Shown here: piece after piece, positions 21,220 to 32,650 of the stretch | Numbering within the stretch: position 1 is the first letter of the stretch | Layout of the letters: each line of letters opens with the position of its first letter | Assembly: GCA_033060915.1 (NCBI GenBank) | Contig: CM065381.1 | Location: 37,479,336 to 37,543,335, forward strand | Length of the DNA: 64,000 nt | DNA from: Euryodendron excelsum | Lineage: Eukaryota; Streptophyta; Magnoliopsida; Ericales; Pentaphylacaceae | Direction of reading: 5' to 3' | Notes under the pieces: model-generated | What the model was told of the DNA's origin: nothing | The model's input: only the letters and a program-made list of their open reading frames with translations | Databases searched by the model: none | Position numbers and translations under genes: made by a program

Positions 21220-23220
21220 GCAAGAAAAGAGAATTGATTTGGAAATAGATTTGAAAAGAAGAATTTGATTTGATTTGAAAAGATAGACTCGAAATTGGAA
21301 TTGAAAAAGAGATTTGAGAAAAGGGATTTGAAAATAGAAATTTGGAATTAGAAGTTGGAAATAGAGCATAGAATTGGAAACTTGAAGAAGATTGTAGAAT
21401 TGTAGATTGGAAAGAAATTGTAGAAATAGAATTTTGAAACATGTTGTGGAATTTGAGATTTGAAAAATGTTGTGACCGCACCCATGAGGATTGCCTACGT
21501 ATCCTTTTGGGGGAATCAGGTTAGTCGTAGTTCGGACCGGAGTCCTATTGAAAAGAGATTGATTTGAAAGAAAGAGATTAAATTGAAAATTGGATTAGAA
21601 AATTGAGAGATTGAACTTAGAATGGAAGATTGAAAATTGAAATTTTGAATTCTAGAATTGAAGAGATTGGATTTTGATTTGAAAGGATAGAACTTGGAAG
21701 AAAGATTTAGACTTGTTTTGGAAAGATGGAGGTTTAGGAAACCTAGACTTAGGAAAAAGAAGAGACTTAGGAAAGATTCGACTTGACTTGGAAGGTTTAG
21801 GAGATTAGGAAAGATTGGATTTCGGAAATGTTTGAATTAGGAAAAGGTCCGATTTAGGAGAGTTTCGAATTAGGAAAGTTTCATTTTTGGCAAGTTTTAT
21901 TTTTGGAAAGTTTTCGAATTAGGAAAGTTTTCAAATTAGGAAAGTTTCCAAATTAGGAAAGTTTTGAAATAGGGAAGTTTTGAAAATTGGAATGTTTAGA
22001 AAACAAGGAAGCTTTGAAAATAGGAAAGTTTTGAAATTGGAGAGTTTCGTTTTAAGAAAGGTTTTGAAATAGGAAAGTATTGAGTTTAGAAATGTTTTGA
22101 ATTAGGAAAGTTTAATTTAAGAAAGGTTTAGAATTTTGAAAGTTTCAAGTTAAGAAAGTTTTGAATTTTGGAATGTTTTGAAATTTAGAAAGTTTAGGAT
22201 TTAGAAAGTTTTAGAATTTGAATTTTAGAAAATCTTGAGATTGGAAAAGGTTGAGTTTAGGAAAAGTTTGAAAACTTAGGTTTAAAAAGTTAAGATTTGA
22301 AAAGAGGATAGAATTAGGAAAGGGTTGAATTAGGAAAGATTTGAAAGTTGAGTTTTAAAATTTAGGAATGATTTTTATGTTCAAGTTTTGGAAACTTTAA
22401 GATTTAGGAAATGAGAAGATTAGGAAGGATGTGAATTAGGAAAGATTTGGATTAGGAACGGATTGGATTTTATTTCTAAAGGAGAAAGTTTGATTTCGTT
22501 TCCAAAAACGGAGGATTGGATTTGGTTTCCTAAAGGGAAGATAGGATTTGGCAAGGATTTGGAAAGGGAGATTCTAGAAACCCTAGATTTAGAAAACTAT
22601 AGTTTCAACGTAGAAAATAGGTTTTGGAAGCGCGTATAGTTTGGATGTGAAAACAAGAGGTTTTGGAAACCCAAATTTGGGGTAAAGTTTGAAAATCATG
22701 TTTTTGGAAAAAAAAATTAGGGTTTCCTAATTGTGAGTTCTAGGGCTTGACTTGGGCTCTAAAGAGAGAGGATTTTTGGAAAGTGCGTTTTTGAAAATGA
22801 AGGTTTTCTACAAGGGAATCCTAGGAAGGAGTTTCTAGAGGGAAGAGTTTTTGGAAAGTCAATTCGAAGAGACAGTTTTTGGAAAGAGATTTTTAAAGAG
22901 AAGGAGTTTTTGGAAAGTGTGTTTTTAGAAACGAAGATTTTAGAAGGAAAATCCTAGAGGAAAGTTTCTAGAAGGAAGGTTTTGGAAAGAGAGTTTTTTA
23001 AAAAGATTTTTGGAAGGAGATTGTTGGAGAAAGTTTTTAGGAAAGTGAATTTTGAGGAGGAAGGGTTTTTGGAAAGGAGTTGAAAAAGGAAGCTTTGAAA
23101 AATAGATTTTGGAGGGAGTTTTTGAAAACAACTTTGAAGAGGAGAGTTTTAGGAAAGTATGTTGAAAGAGATTTTTAGGAAAAGAGTTTTTTGAAAATAG
23201 AGTTTTTAAGATGTGTTAAA
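21220..23220 (-). repeat. G-depleted low-complexity U5 tract (B 3' LTR)
   Basis: On the plus strand this reads as GAAAGTTTTGAATTAGGAAAG-type words almost without C, that is, almost without G in the element sense. It is interrupted only by the island at 21477-21546. Confidence 0.85.
21477..21546 (-). other. Conserved structured island in U5 (B 3' LTR)
   Basis: In the element sense: AGGAC-TCCG-GTCCG, GATTCCCCCAAAAGGATACG, GTAGGCAATCCTCATGGGT. One base of the first stem is altered relative to CGGAC/GTCCG. Block order is identical to C and A. Confidence 0.75.
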
Positions 23221-24085
23221 ATATCTCATTTTCCTAAAGCAATTCTAACCATAAGAGGGCTAGAATCACTTTAGGAAAGCGGTTTTGAAAACAAAAAGAT
23301 TTGTAAATATGGACCATATTGGTCACTTTAAATGTAACACTTTCCTAAAGCAACCCTAGCCATGGAAAAGCTAGAATCACCCTAAGATTGTGATTTTGAA
23401 AACATGTTTTGAAAAAGGAGATTTTGATGCAATTTTGAAAACAAGTTTGAAAATGATTTTGGAAACAACTTCGAAAACGACTTTTGGAAGATGCAAGACC
23501 ATGATATGCACAATGCAATTTTGGAGTCGTGAACATACAGGGCTAAGGCTTCCCCACATAATCAAGGGGGCCGAACCACGTGGTTTCTGGTTAGACTAGA
23601 AGAAAGCCCCCGACACAATGACTCTCCAATAGCCCAATCCTACACATGGACCGGGAATCCCCTTGTTTCAAGCATGCAAGGAAAGGGGGGGAAAGAGATG
23701 GAGGATTAAAATAGAGAAAACCCAAGTGGCTTAGGAGATAGAAGAGAGAGAGGGGAAGTGCGAAAATTTAAATGGAGAACCTACCTTGTATCTTGTTTAT
23801 TTTACGCACCTTGCTTTCTTCGGTCTTCGGTCTTCGTCTTGATCTTTGTCTTCAATCTTCGAGAGTTGTCTTCAAGCTTCAAACTTCAGATTGCAACTCT
23901 GTAAGTCTTCGAAGGAGGGTTGAAGGTTAGTGTATGAGTGTATGGGAGTGTGTATGAGTGTATGGTGGCCAGGGTTTGGAAAACCTAAGGAGGCTAGGGT
24001 TTAGGGAGTGTTCGAGCTCTATATATCGAATTATATGATTTTTAGACTAAGTTTACGGACCCTTTTCACGTTGGATGAGGCTCTG

Positions 24086-24150
24086 TATTTATAGAGGTTG
24101 GACAACACTGGCACCTATTGCAGTGGCACCACTACTAGTGGTGCCAGCCA
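24086..24150 (-). promoter_or_regulatory. LTR promoter of B (3' LTR)
   Basis: TATTTATA at 24086-24093 is the TATA box in minus sense. Upstream (to about 24150) the palindrome has decayed to TGGCACC...GGTGCCA, both arms changed symmetrically from TGGCGCC...GGCGCCA, so it stays self-complementary. Confidence 0.7.
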
Positions 24151-25079
24151 GTTAGGAAATTTTATAAGTCGGCAAGTAACGTATCTTTGACTAGATTTGG
24201 GTGCCTGTACTAGTGACTACCATGCAATCTTTAGCCTGGCTTCACTAGGAGTGACTCCGGAAAGTCCGGGAAGGATTTTGGAACCCAGGGGATGACCCAG
24301 AAGGCCAGAAAGGAGCAGGGACACTTAAAATAGTGTCCTGGAGGTATTTGACTTGAGAAATGAGGATAAGACGGTTCAGAAAGTTTGATCGGGCCTTTAG
24401 GGGCAAAGCGGTTAATCGGACCGAGAAACTGCCGGGACAGACTCGGACTGTCCCGGAAGAGGACTTGGGATCTGGAAACATTATTCAGAATGTTCCCAGA
24501 GGTTGCCGGTTTGATTCTCAGAGCCGGTGTGGTCGGAAAAGGAGACCGGCCCACTAGGGGCAAAATGGTCATTTTGTATCGGGTTTGCTGGAACTGACTC
24601 GGAATGATCCGGAAAGATAAGGAAAGGTTGAGAATACTATAAGAAGCAATCTCAAGAGATTACCGGTTTGATACCCAGAGCCGATGTGGTCGAAAAAGGA
24701 GACCGGCCCACTAGGGGCAAAACGGTCATTTTGTACCAGGTTGGTCGGAACTAACTCGGAATGATCTAGAAAGGTAAAGGAAGGTTGAGAATACTATAAG
24801 AAGTAATCTCAGAGGGTTACCGATTTGATACCCAGAGCCGGCGTGGTTCCCAGGGCATTCGGATGCCTAGGGGCAAAATGGTCATCTTGACCGGAAAGTC
24901 TCGGAAAAGGTCCAAAGGGCAGTTTGGTCATTTTTCACTGAAGTGGGCTAACAGACACTAGTATTGACCTGGGTTTTGAGTGTTTCCGCCACTCTGACGG
25001 CGGTCGTCATGACATAGGGGTTTGTTGGCAATTCCCTATATCGACCTATTTGTGAGTATTTCCACTACTCTAACGGTTT

Positions 25080-25880
25080 TGTGAGTATTTTCGTTACTCG
25101 GACCGTCTCGAGGAATAAACTATCTCAAGAAAGGGATCGGAAATGGATCTTACTGCCTTCGAAAAGACGTGCCTGAATTGGAACCGTCTCGAGGAATAAA
25201 CTGTCTCGAGATTGGGATTGGAAAGGGTCTTATTGTCTCCGAAAAGACGTGCTTGGATTGGAACCGTCTCGAGAAATAAATTATCTCTCGAGAGGGATTG
25301 GAAAGGGGTCTTATCGTCTCCAAAAAGACGTGCCTGATTTGGAACCGTCTCGAGGAATAAACTATCCCGAGAGAGGAATTGGGAAGGGGTCTTACCGTCT
25401 TCGAAAAGACGTGCCTGATTGGAACCGTCTCGAGGAATAAATTGTCTCGAGAGAGGGATTGGAAAGGGGACTTACCGTCTTCGAAAAGACTTGCCTGGAT
25501 TGGAATAAATTTACTGTTTCGAGGAATCAACTGTCTCGAGAGAAGGGTTGGAAAAGGGTCTTACCGTCTTCAAAAAGACGTGCCTGATTGGAACCGTCTC
25601 GAGGAATAAACTGTTTCGAGAGAGGGATTGGAAAGGGGACTTACCGTCTCCGAAAAGACGTGCCTGGATTGGAATAGATTTACCGTCTCGAGGAATCAAC
25701 TGTCTCGAGAGAGGGGTTGGAAAGGGGTCTTACCATCTTCGAAAAGACGTGCCTGATTGGAACAGTCTCAAGGAATAAACTGTCTCGAGAGAGGGCTTGG
25801 AAAGTGGACTTACCGTCTCCGAAAAGACATGCCTGGATTGGAATAGATTTACCGTCTCGAGGAATCAACTGTCTATAGAG
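25080..25880 (-). repeat. ~80-bp hairpin array in U3 (B 3' LTR, about ten units)
   Basis: Repeating CCGTCTCGAGGAATAAAC / CTGTCTCGAGAG / CGTCTTCGAAAAGACG blocks at roughly 80-86 bp spacing. In element sense the hairpins read CGTCTT-TTCG-AAGACG or CGTCTT-TTCG-GAGACG (the latter with a G-U pair). Some units have gained an extra AATAGATTTACC insert. Confidence 0.85.
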
Positions 25881-26088
25881 AGGGGTTGGAGTCGGAAAGG
25901 AAAGGACAATGCCCCTAAGGGCATTTTGGTCATTTTGCCTCTATTTGGGCCTGGTGGGCCCGCGAGCCGATGGACTGACGGGATTTGGACTTAGAGAGTT
26001 GGTTTTGGTTGGAATACGCCCACAGTGACTTGAAAACAAGTCTGGACGGAGTGTAGACTACTGAGCGGTCAAAAATAGGGTGCTTACA

Positions 26089-26130
26089 GCTACCCCTCTT
26101 TTTCTGTCTTTGCTTGTCAAAGACAGAAAA
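26089..26130 (-). other. Polypurine tract with perfect hairpin (element B)
   Basis: In minus sense, TTTTCTGTCTTTG-ACAAG-CAAAGACAGAAAA (26130 to 26100) is followed by AAGAGGGGTAGC and the LTR start at 26088. Stem and loop are identical to A's even though the neighbouring DNA has diverged. Confidence 0.85.
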
Positions 26131-26473
26131 CGATAAGAGTAAGAGCCCATGTTGACTGCGAGGCAGTCGGAGGGACGGACATTGGAAATCGTTCGACAAC
26201 AGGGGTCGAAAAACGGATAACAGGCCAAAAAGGCATTCGAAAATGAGTTTTGGCGGGAAAAAGGGCAAAACTGCCCAGAAGTTGCAACTGGCACCACTAG
26301 TAGTGGCGCCTTTGGAAAAAAAGGCATGCGCCTCTGCTAGTGGCGCCAGGCTTAAAGTTAAAACCAGAAAAATTCTGGTTCGAACAGCCACGACATTTTG
26401 AGGAGTTTGTGAAAGATTGAGGGTGTTTGTGGGGAAACCGACTTGAACCTTGAAGGGGCACCTCTTGGGGATC
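26131..26473 (-). promoter_or_regulatory. 3' internal region of B with GGCGCC palindromes
   Basis: Contains TGGCACC-N9-GGCGCCT at 26289-26311 and ATGCGCC-N9-GGCGCCA at 26326-26348, 37 bp apart. This is the same 23-bp form and nearly the same spacing as in the LTR promoters. They lie upstream of the plus-strand PMD gene and could be its promoter elements. No TATA box is obvious nearby. Confidence 0.55.
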
Positions 26474-26551
26474 ATGGGTGATTTCCGAAAGGATACCACG
26501 TTGCCGGAGAAGTCGCCGGAAGAGAAGATTTCGCCAGAGAACTTTCAAAAA
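26474..26551 (+). other. Candidate upstream exon of the antisense gene
   Basis: An ATG at 26474 gives 26 charged codons (MGDFRKDTTLPEKSPEEK...) ending at CAAAAA|GTGAGTTTT, a good plant donor. Joining to the acceptor at 27431-27432 (CTTTTCAG|GATGG) would read into a stop, so it is either 5' UTR or a wrong guess. Composition is less AT-rich than the flanking DNA. Confidence 0.35.
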
Positions 26552-27432
26552 GTGAGTTTTCTAATTTTGTTGATTTTGATGTGTAGAACTTCGTTTGAAT
26601 CATGTGAATAGCGGAAATTAATGTTTTGATATATTTTGAACATGATGGTGAAGTTATTTTTCCATTTTGGTGCTTGTTTGATTGAATTTAAATGACTTTT
26701 CATGATTATGCGAAGGGGGTTTTCTGCAGGAATAGGAAATTTGTTCCTACAAGCATGGGTATTTGGTTTTCTGGCTATGTTTTTGTACAATGTGCCTTAG
26801 AAAAATGCATTTAACAACCGTATGAAGTTTCATGATTTTTTGAAAACTCGGTGAATTTTTGATTTTTTGAAAAATAAGAAAAATACTTAGAAAATTTGGA
26901 AAAATGAGAAAACTCAAGAAATTGATGAAATTTTAAAGTTTGAAATTTGGAAAAATATTGGAATATTTTAGAGAACATTTGAGGTGATTTTGAAAAATTT
27001 CGGGAGACTTTTGAAAATCGTTGATATATTTGAAAAATAAAACATGTATTTTGAAAATTTTAAAAAATTGAAAAATGTGCGCGAGTGCAGTTGTAATTTG
27101 ATTGTTATGTTGGAAAGTGCACGTTTTGTATTTTGTGTTGATGTCATGGGTATTGTAGGGGCCATTTTTAAATGGGACTCTACCGAAATTTTTAGAAATG
27201 AAAGAATTAGAAAAAGTTTTTAGAAATAAAATCTTTTTGAAGGAAAAAGACAGAAAACCCTTGATATGTGATTTGAAAATTAGAAGATCGAGATGGGTAG
27301 AAATTTTATTTCTGATTTGTTATTCGAAATCCTTTATTCGTTTTGTTTGTGTTAGTTGTTTATTTTATTTTACTATTATTTAAACTGTATGGATGCTATA
27401 TTAACATCACTTACCTTGGCTTACCTTTTCAG
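26552..27432 (+). other. AT-rich spacer or intron upstream of the PMD gene
   Basis: Dominated by TTTGAAAA/TTTTGAAA words and T-rich runs, typical of a plant intron. It is bounded by a good donor at 26552 and by TTACCTTTTCAG|G at 27432. I see no gene on either strand. Confidence 0.4.
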
Positions 27433-27433
27433 G

Positions 27434-29267
27434 ATGGTGGACGCGGGTGACAACGGTTCTGAGAGGAGACGCCGCTTGGGGAAGGCGGCCCGGACAGATT
27501 CTACTGGCGGCTCTAGTCGATCTAGAGGTAGTCGACGATCTTCATCCAGTTAGAGTGGGCAGGGGAGTAGGCTACCTGTTGACCCTTTTCCTCCGGTTGA
27601 GTAGGCTTTTGCCGAGGAGATTGATGCTGAGGAGGAGGTACTGGGCCCCGGGGATTAGGTGATCGGTTATGGGAGAGCTTCTTCCAGGCATAGCCAGCCG
27701 GATGCCGACTTGGGAGATCTGCAGATACCAGACGTCCCACCACTCAGTGACCTTGCCTATCACCCCAGCGTGTATTCTAGAAAGCATTTGCCGCCTCCGC
27801 GGGTACATACAGCTTTAAGAAGGGCTGTTCATCAGGTTTTTGTGACCATGCAGCGGGCTGCTCCACCATATTGTGCCTTCTTGGCGGAGATCGGATTTGG
27901 CGCCTTTATGGGATTACAGGCTAACCGCCTGAACCGACACTTGGTACTTGCACTTGTTGAAAGGTGGTTCGGGGACACCGGGACCTTTCATTTTGTCGGC
28001 TTCGAGTTGGGTCCTACTCCTTTGGATTGGGCGATTATTACAGGGCTCTCCTTTGTCGGCCGGCGGATCACCCTGAATCCAGGCAGTAGGGACGAGGCCT
28101 GTTTGCTGTTGGACTTGCCTCCTCCTGAGCGTTTTGCCTTCCTAGTCTCGTGGATCAGTCAGGACGACCGTACTTTTGCTACTGAGCCATCACCTGCTAG
28201 GCGGGATATCATGAGACGGCAACTTGTGTTATATATCATCTTCAGTTGTTTCTGCAACAACAAGAAGTCACTCGTGCTGTGCCGTTTGGTGAGTATAGTA
28301 GCCAATCTTGGGGCGTTATCTGAGCTGGACTGGGAGTCCTTCTCCTTTGGCTGCTTCCTTCGGTCGATGCGGGTTCGGACTTTGTCTCATTGGGGCAGCA
28401 TGACTAGTTTCTGGCCTTTCCTCGTCTGGTGGAGCTACGAGTACCTTCCTGTTCGTCGCCCTGCAGTTGTTGAGGATGATCTCTATCCTCGCACTTTGAG
28501 GTGGGCTCGTGACCGGGTAGCCTAACGATCAAAGATTACCGATTTTGTGATGCTCCGGGCTAACCTGGAGCTAATTGAGGCGAGGGACGTGACTTGGCGG
28601 CCCTTCATTGGATCAGTCCATTATGAGACAGTCCGGTACTTGGTCCCGTTGTCCCTGTCGAGAGCTACTTTTCTCAGTGATGACACCTGGGAGTCCTATC
28701 TTGGAGAGCAACACTGGCGGCAGTTTCATGAGGAGTTCTGATCAGTAGGGGCTCCGCCAGAGTATATGTTTGGAGCCCTGGTGGCAGGAGTGCCTATCCC
28801 TTACCAGGAGCGTCAGCCAGGTGCCGAGTTCTTGCTTCCCCCAGATATAGATTACGCTGCACACTTTGGGGCTCATTCGGTCGGTGCCTTCACTCGGTTT
28901 GAGGTGGTAGTTGGCGGGTACGCTGTTGGTCAGGAGGTGGTTGACCTGTGGCGCCGTGCTGGAGGGTATGTGCCCTAGGCTGAGTTTACTGCTATGAGAG
29001 ACCAGAGAGACCAGTACCAGATGGAGCGGGATTAGTACTAGGCCGAGGTAGCTTCCCTGACGGCTCGATTATCTCAAATGGGTGGTGGGGGGGTATGTTA
29101 TTCCTTCCTTGCTTCTTCTTGCTCTGTTGTTGCTTAGCTCCTTTTGTATGCAGCTGATTTTGGTTATGTCTTCCCTGCAAGATGGTGGTGCTTCGAGTAG
29201 TTATCCACCTCCTCTGATGCCGGGCTTCAGGGATTTTGATCCAGATGACATCGACTTCGACTTGTGA
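27434..29267 (+). pseudogene. Antisense Plant Mobile Domain (PMD, MAIN/MAIL-like) gene in element B
   Basis: One frame runs from the ATG at 27434 (MVDAGDNGSERRRRLG, then a serine/arginine-rich stretch) to about 29092. Stops interrupt it: TAG at 27551, 27602, 27656, 28976, 29033 and 29039, TAA at 28523, TGA at 28739. The clearest part (27659-28525) has PMD hallmarks: LVERWFGDTGTFHF, then ELGPTPLDWAIITGLSFVG, then LDWESFSFGCFLRSMR and WSYEYLPVRRP, and RTLRWARD. After 28976 a polar, likely coiled-coil tail begins (MRDQRDQYQMERD). A 61-bp GT-AG intron (29093-29153) would join in phase to an acidic end, FDPDDIDFDL, with TGA at 29265. PMD proteins of the MAIN/MAIL1 type act in plant nuclei in gene regulation and transposon silencing, and mobile elements carry relatives. 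Here it is antisense to gag, between the PPT and the variable region. It is dead or needs massive readthrough. Confidence 0.8.
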
Positions 29268-31266
29268 TAGATGCCCCTTGTAGAGACTCTGATCCTCTTT
29301 TGCCCCTTGTCCCTGAGTTATATTAATGTTAGATAGTTTTATTCTGATATTTTGTACAAAAATGGATATTTATGGTATTCAGATGCATGGATAAACAGAG
29401 ACATTTACGATCCTTTATGCTAAGTATATGATCAGATGCATGTGATGTATGATGATGTTAGATATTTATTACATGAGTTGATGTTGGTGACTTCTATTTC
29501 TACAAGGAGTTATATCCTATGTGTGCAAAGCTTATGCTGATTTTTTTTTCTTGTTTTTTTTTTTTAACATATGCACAGGTTTGAAATAGGTTAATAGAAT
29601 GACACAGGGTGCTATTGGACTTGTAGTCCTGGGAATGGTAACTCCCTCCTCTTTGGGAGTCTAGCCTCTCTTTTGGCTCAACCCTATCTTGATTGGATGA
29701 TAGTATTTCGCACCTTTCTCAACCTCTTGATTGCCTTCAATTCTTTGTCTTAGGGTTAGTGTGTAGGGTTATTGGGCTGAGACTCTCGACTCTCGGGGGT
29801 TTTAGCAACAACTTATCTGACTTTTGGCAAAGCGATAAGTGGCCAGTCATTTCAATCCGAGAAGACTTTGTTTAGGACCGTAATGTAGGCTAGGTTATGG
29901 GGGTTTTAAAAACAACGGGATATGCAGGCTCAAGTTTGAAGTTGTTTTCAATAGAGCTTAAATCCATACCATCCTTAACTATTTTTCAGTAGGATTAGCA
30001 TCCTTTTTTAGCTTTGGCAACGTATCTAGCTCATTTAGATCAAGCAATCTATTTTCAATCAGAGGGGACTTTAGTAGGGTTATAATGTAGGCCATGGTTT
30101 TGGGGTTTTGCAATAAAGGGTAAAGGCTCAAACCTATTGCTTCTACAGGGTTTCCTTATAACCTAGGACCACTTTTAAATTTCCTTCTTGCTCTTGACCA
30201 TATACTTCTCAGGGTGGAAATGACCCTACTCTTTCGCCCTTTCTATATACTTTTCGAGATAAACATGACTTTCTTCTCATTTGATCTTCTTATCATGCCT
30301 TTGAATATGACTCAATCATGGCTCTTTTAGGCCTTTCCTTAGAGTCATGGTTGTCTTCTTCTCTTTTTTTTTTCTTTTGGGCTTCTTGCCCTTTGGCAAC
30401 TCCTTTCCTTTGCTTATTCTTTCTATTTCTTTTCTGTTCTTTTATGAAACGAAACAATTCTTTAACCATTTTCCCTTAAACCTTTTCCTTGGTAGTTCAA
30501 TATACCCAGTGTGGGCGGTGATCCCTAGGTTGGGGTTTTGTTAAGAAATGATAAGTGGCTCAACAGGTTTGGCAAGGGGTTGCTTTTGAATGTATGGAAA
30601 ATAAAATGAGGGCCTCTCTTCACTTTGAATTAGATTGCTTGATCCATAGAGTTTTCAACACTACCCTAGCATGATAGAGGTGGACACCACTCCTAGAGTT
30701 CTTTACTATTGTCTGCCCCAGTGTGGGGAGGACAGTCTTGGATCAGGGTTGACAAAGAAAATTTTCGCTTTCCGCGAGGCACTAGGGGTTAAGCAAAAGG
30801 AATATGAGCACATTTGTTTATTTATTTAGTGATTTATTCTTTATAAGTAGGGAAATGAAAGATGGCTCCTCTTCATTTTGATAAACTGGCCACACATCGC
30901 TTAGCCTCAGAGTCTTGCAAGTGCTGCCTTTGGGGTAGTATCCTCACTCATCCTTATCCTCTCTCTCTGGAAAGCTGACCATTTAGCGAGTGGTTAACTC
31001 ATGCTATCATCCCTTCAAGTTGGATCATTCCATAAGATAAATCATACCCCTTGCGTAGAAAGTAGTCACTATTACCCAAGGAAGACAAGACAACAATAAT
31101 GAAATAAAAGACTGTTATTTGATTATTATTATTATTTTTACGAAAAGCATCAAGTTCTTAAGCAATAAGAAAATGTAAACATTAATTTAAAGATAGAAAG
31201 TGAAAGGGATAGAAAGAAAGTGGGTGAAACACCCCTCTCTTGTACGCTTGTGCAAGGAGCCCCTTT
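29268..31266 (-). repeat. Variable 3' internal region of B between gag and the antisense gene
   Basis: Reverse-complement relative of A's 16441-17830. Shared landmarks include 'ggaccgtaatgtaggctagg' (about 29876), a copy near 30067, 'ccccagtgtgggg' (about 30717) and 'tttccgcgaggcactag' (about 30768). It also has T-rich runs near 29540 and 30360. No pol-type domain is visible on either strand. Confidence 0.6.
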
Positions 31267-32421
31267 TTAGTACGACTTTGGGACAATCCCCACATCTTCG
31301 ATGCCCCATTCGCGACTTGGATCCTCGGCTAAGGCGAGACATGCCAAGGCTTCTCCTAGAGCTCCACAGACATTGACACTATTGATGCGGTTGTCAGCCT
31401 CCTTCTTGTTCTTTATAGCGGGTTCTTCTGTAAACAGGGTGACTAGCTCACCCCCTTCCAATTCGAATGGCTCTGCCTGTTCTCTTGACTCTTCTAGTCC
31501 CCAACTCATGTCTTCATAGTTGTACTCAGTTACGGGCCAAGGGTTTTCCAACAAGCGACTTTCAGCTGCGGCATACTTCGGGTGTAGAAATTCGTCACCC
31601 TACCCATCGGCAGTTATGCTTTCGATGTGTTCTTCCTTCGGCAACATTGGGTCCTCAATGGGCCAGTCAGAAGCATCAGGCACCTCATTAAGGTCATGGA
31701 GATAAATTGGGCATAGTGGGAGATCTTCCTTCCAGTCACTTTCTTCATCGGCCTCCCAATTGCTTTCATAACCTTCGGCCTCGAGCTCGTCGATTTCTCC
31801 CTCGCCTTCCATCTCTACTAGTGTCATATTGACGGTGTGATCCAGCAGAGGGTTAGCGGTCACATTGGAAGTGGGAACAGGTTTTACCGGCTGCAGATCA
31901 ATGGTTTTATTGTCAATCAGGTCTTGGATCTTGTGCTTGAGAGCAAAGCAACTTTCGGTGTCATGCCCCTGGCCACCTGAATGATATTCACATGTAAGAG
32001 CAGCATTAAAGGTTGGGGGCAGATGGCTTGGCAACGGGCGAGCAGGTACGGGCTTCAAGATGTTGTTCTTCAGAAGGCTATGGTAAGCCTCAGTTTGGGT
32101 GCAGGCTAAGGCGTCGAAGGTACAGATGCATCTAGCAGGTCTATTAAAGTTGGGTCGTGCCCCAGTAGGGCCATAGTTAGAGGTTGGAGCAGGCATGGCC
32201 AAGGTGGGCAAGGGTAGGACTGGGGGTGATTGTAGCGGGGGTCGGTATTGGGGTGGTTGGCTAGGCAGAACAGGGGACACTTCACTTTCCTTCCTAATCG
32301 TGCCCCTTGTAGTAGCCACCTTCTTGGCTATGTTGGCTGTATTTTCTCCAGCCTTGGCATAGGGATCTATAATTCTTCCTGTCTTGAAGTCGTTTTCTAT
32401 CATTTCCCCCTGCATGATGAG
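31267..32421 (-). pseudogene. gag: 3' half of element B gag (zinc knuckle and acidic tail)
   Basis: Reading leftwards from the S1 insertion at 32421: QGEMIENDFKTGRIIDPYAK, a proline-rich linker, AYHSLLKNNILKPVPARPLP, then the knuckle CEYHSGGQGHDTESC with KIQDLID (about 31920-32000), HTVNMTLVEMEGEG and a long acidic tail. A TAG near 31598 interrupts the tail, which then stays open to TAA near 31267 (EDVGIVPKSY). The tail of about 220 residues after the knuckle has no equivalent in A's gag and reaches no protease motif. Confidence 0.85.
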
Positions 32422-32650
32422 TGTAAGCACCCCATTTTTGACCGCTCGGCAGTCTACACTCCATCCAGACTTGTTTTCAAGTCATTATGAACATATTCCA
32501 ATCAAAACCAATCCTCTAGTCCAAATTCCGTCTTTCCATCGCTTCGCGGGCCTGTCAGGCCCAAATAGAGGCAAAATGCCCTTAGGGGCATTGTCCTTTC
32601 TTATTCTAATTCCAATCCCTCTCTCGAGACAGTTTATTCCTCGAGACGGT

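Larger units (their letters stand above)
20666..26088 (-). mobile_element. 3' LTR of element B (5,423 bp)
   Basis: On the minus strand it starts TGTAAGCACCC at 26088 and ends ...GACACGACA at 20666, with the PPT adjacent at 26089. It is uninterrupted and pairs with the broken 5' LTR from 40695. The first ~300 bp of the two are close to 95% identical by eye, mostly with C/T and G/A differences. It contains a hairpin array of about ten units, the promoter at 24086-24150, a donor near 23790, a G-poor tract at 21220-23220 and the island at 21477-21546. Confidence 0.92.

Noticed and set aside
24480..24560. GGTTTGATTCCC-type blocks resembling a tRNA B box (also in the 157-bp modules)
   Set aside because: The flanks do not form a T-arm stem, no A box lies at the right distance, and CCGG on both sides explains the apparent symmetry. 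Not a tRNA gene or SINE.
25930..26499. 189-codon minus-strand frame across the B 3' LTR boundary
   Set aside because: It spans PPT and LTR start in element sense and reads as low-complexity translation. Nothing comparable is open in A.
26474..26551. Coding first exon joined to the PMD gene
   Set aside because: The donor is good, but joining to 27433 puts the reading frame into a stop within six codons. Kept only as a possible 5' UTR exon.
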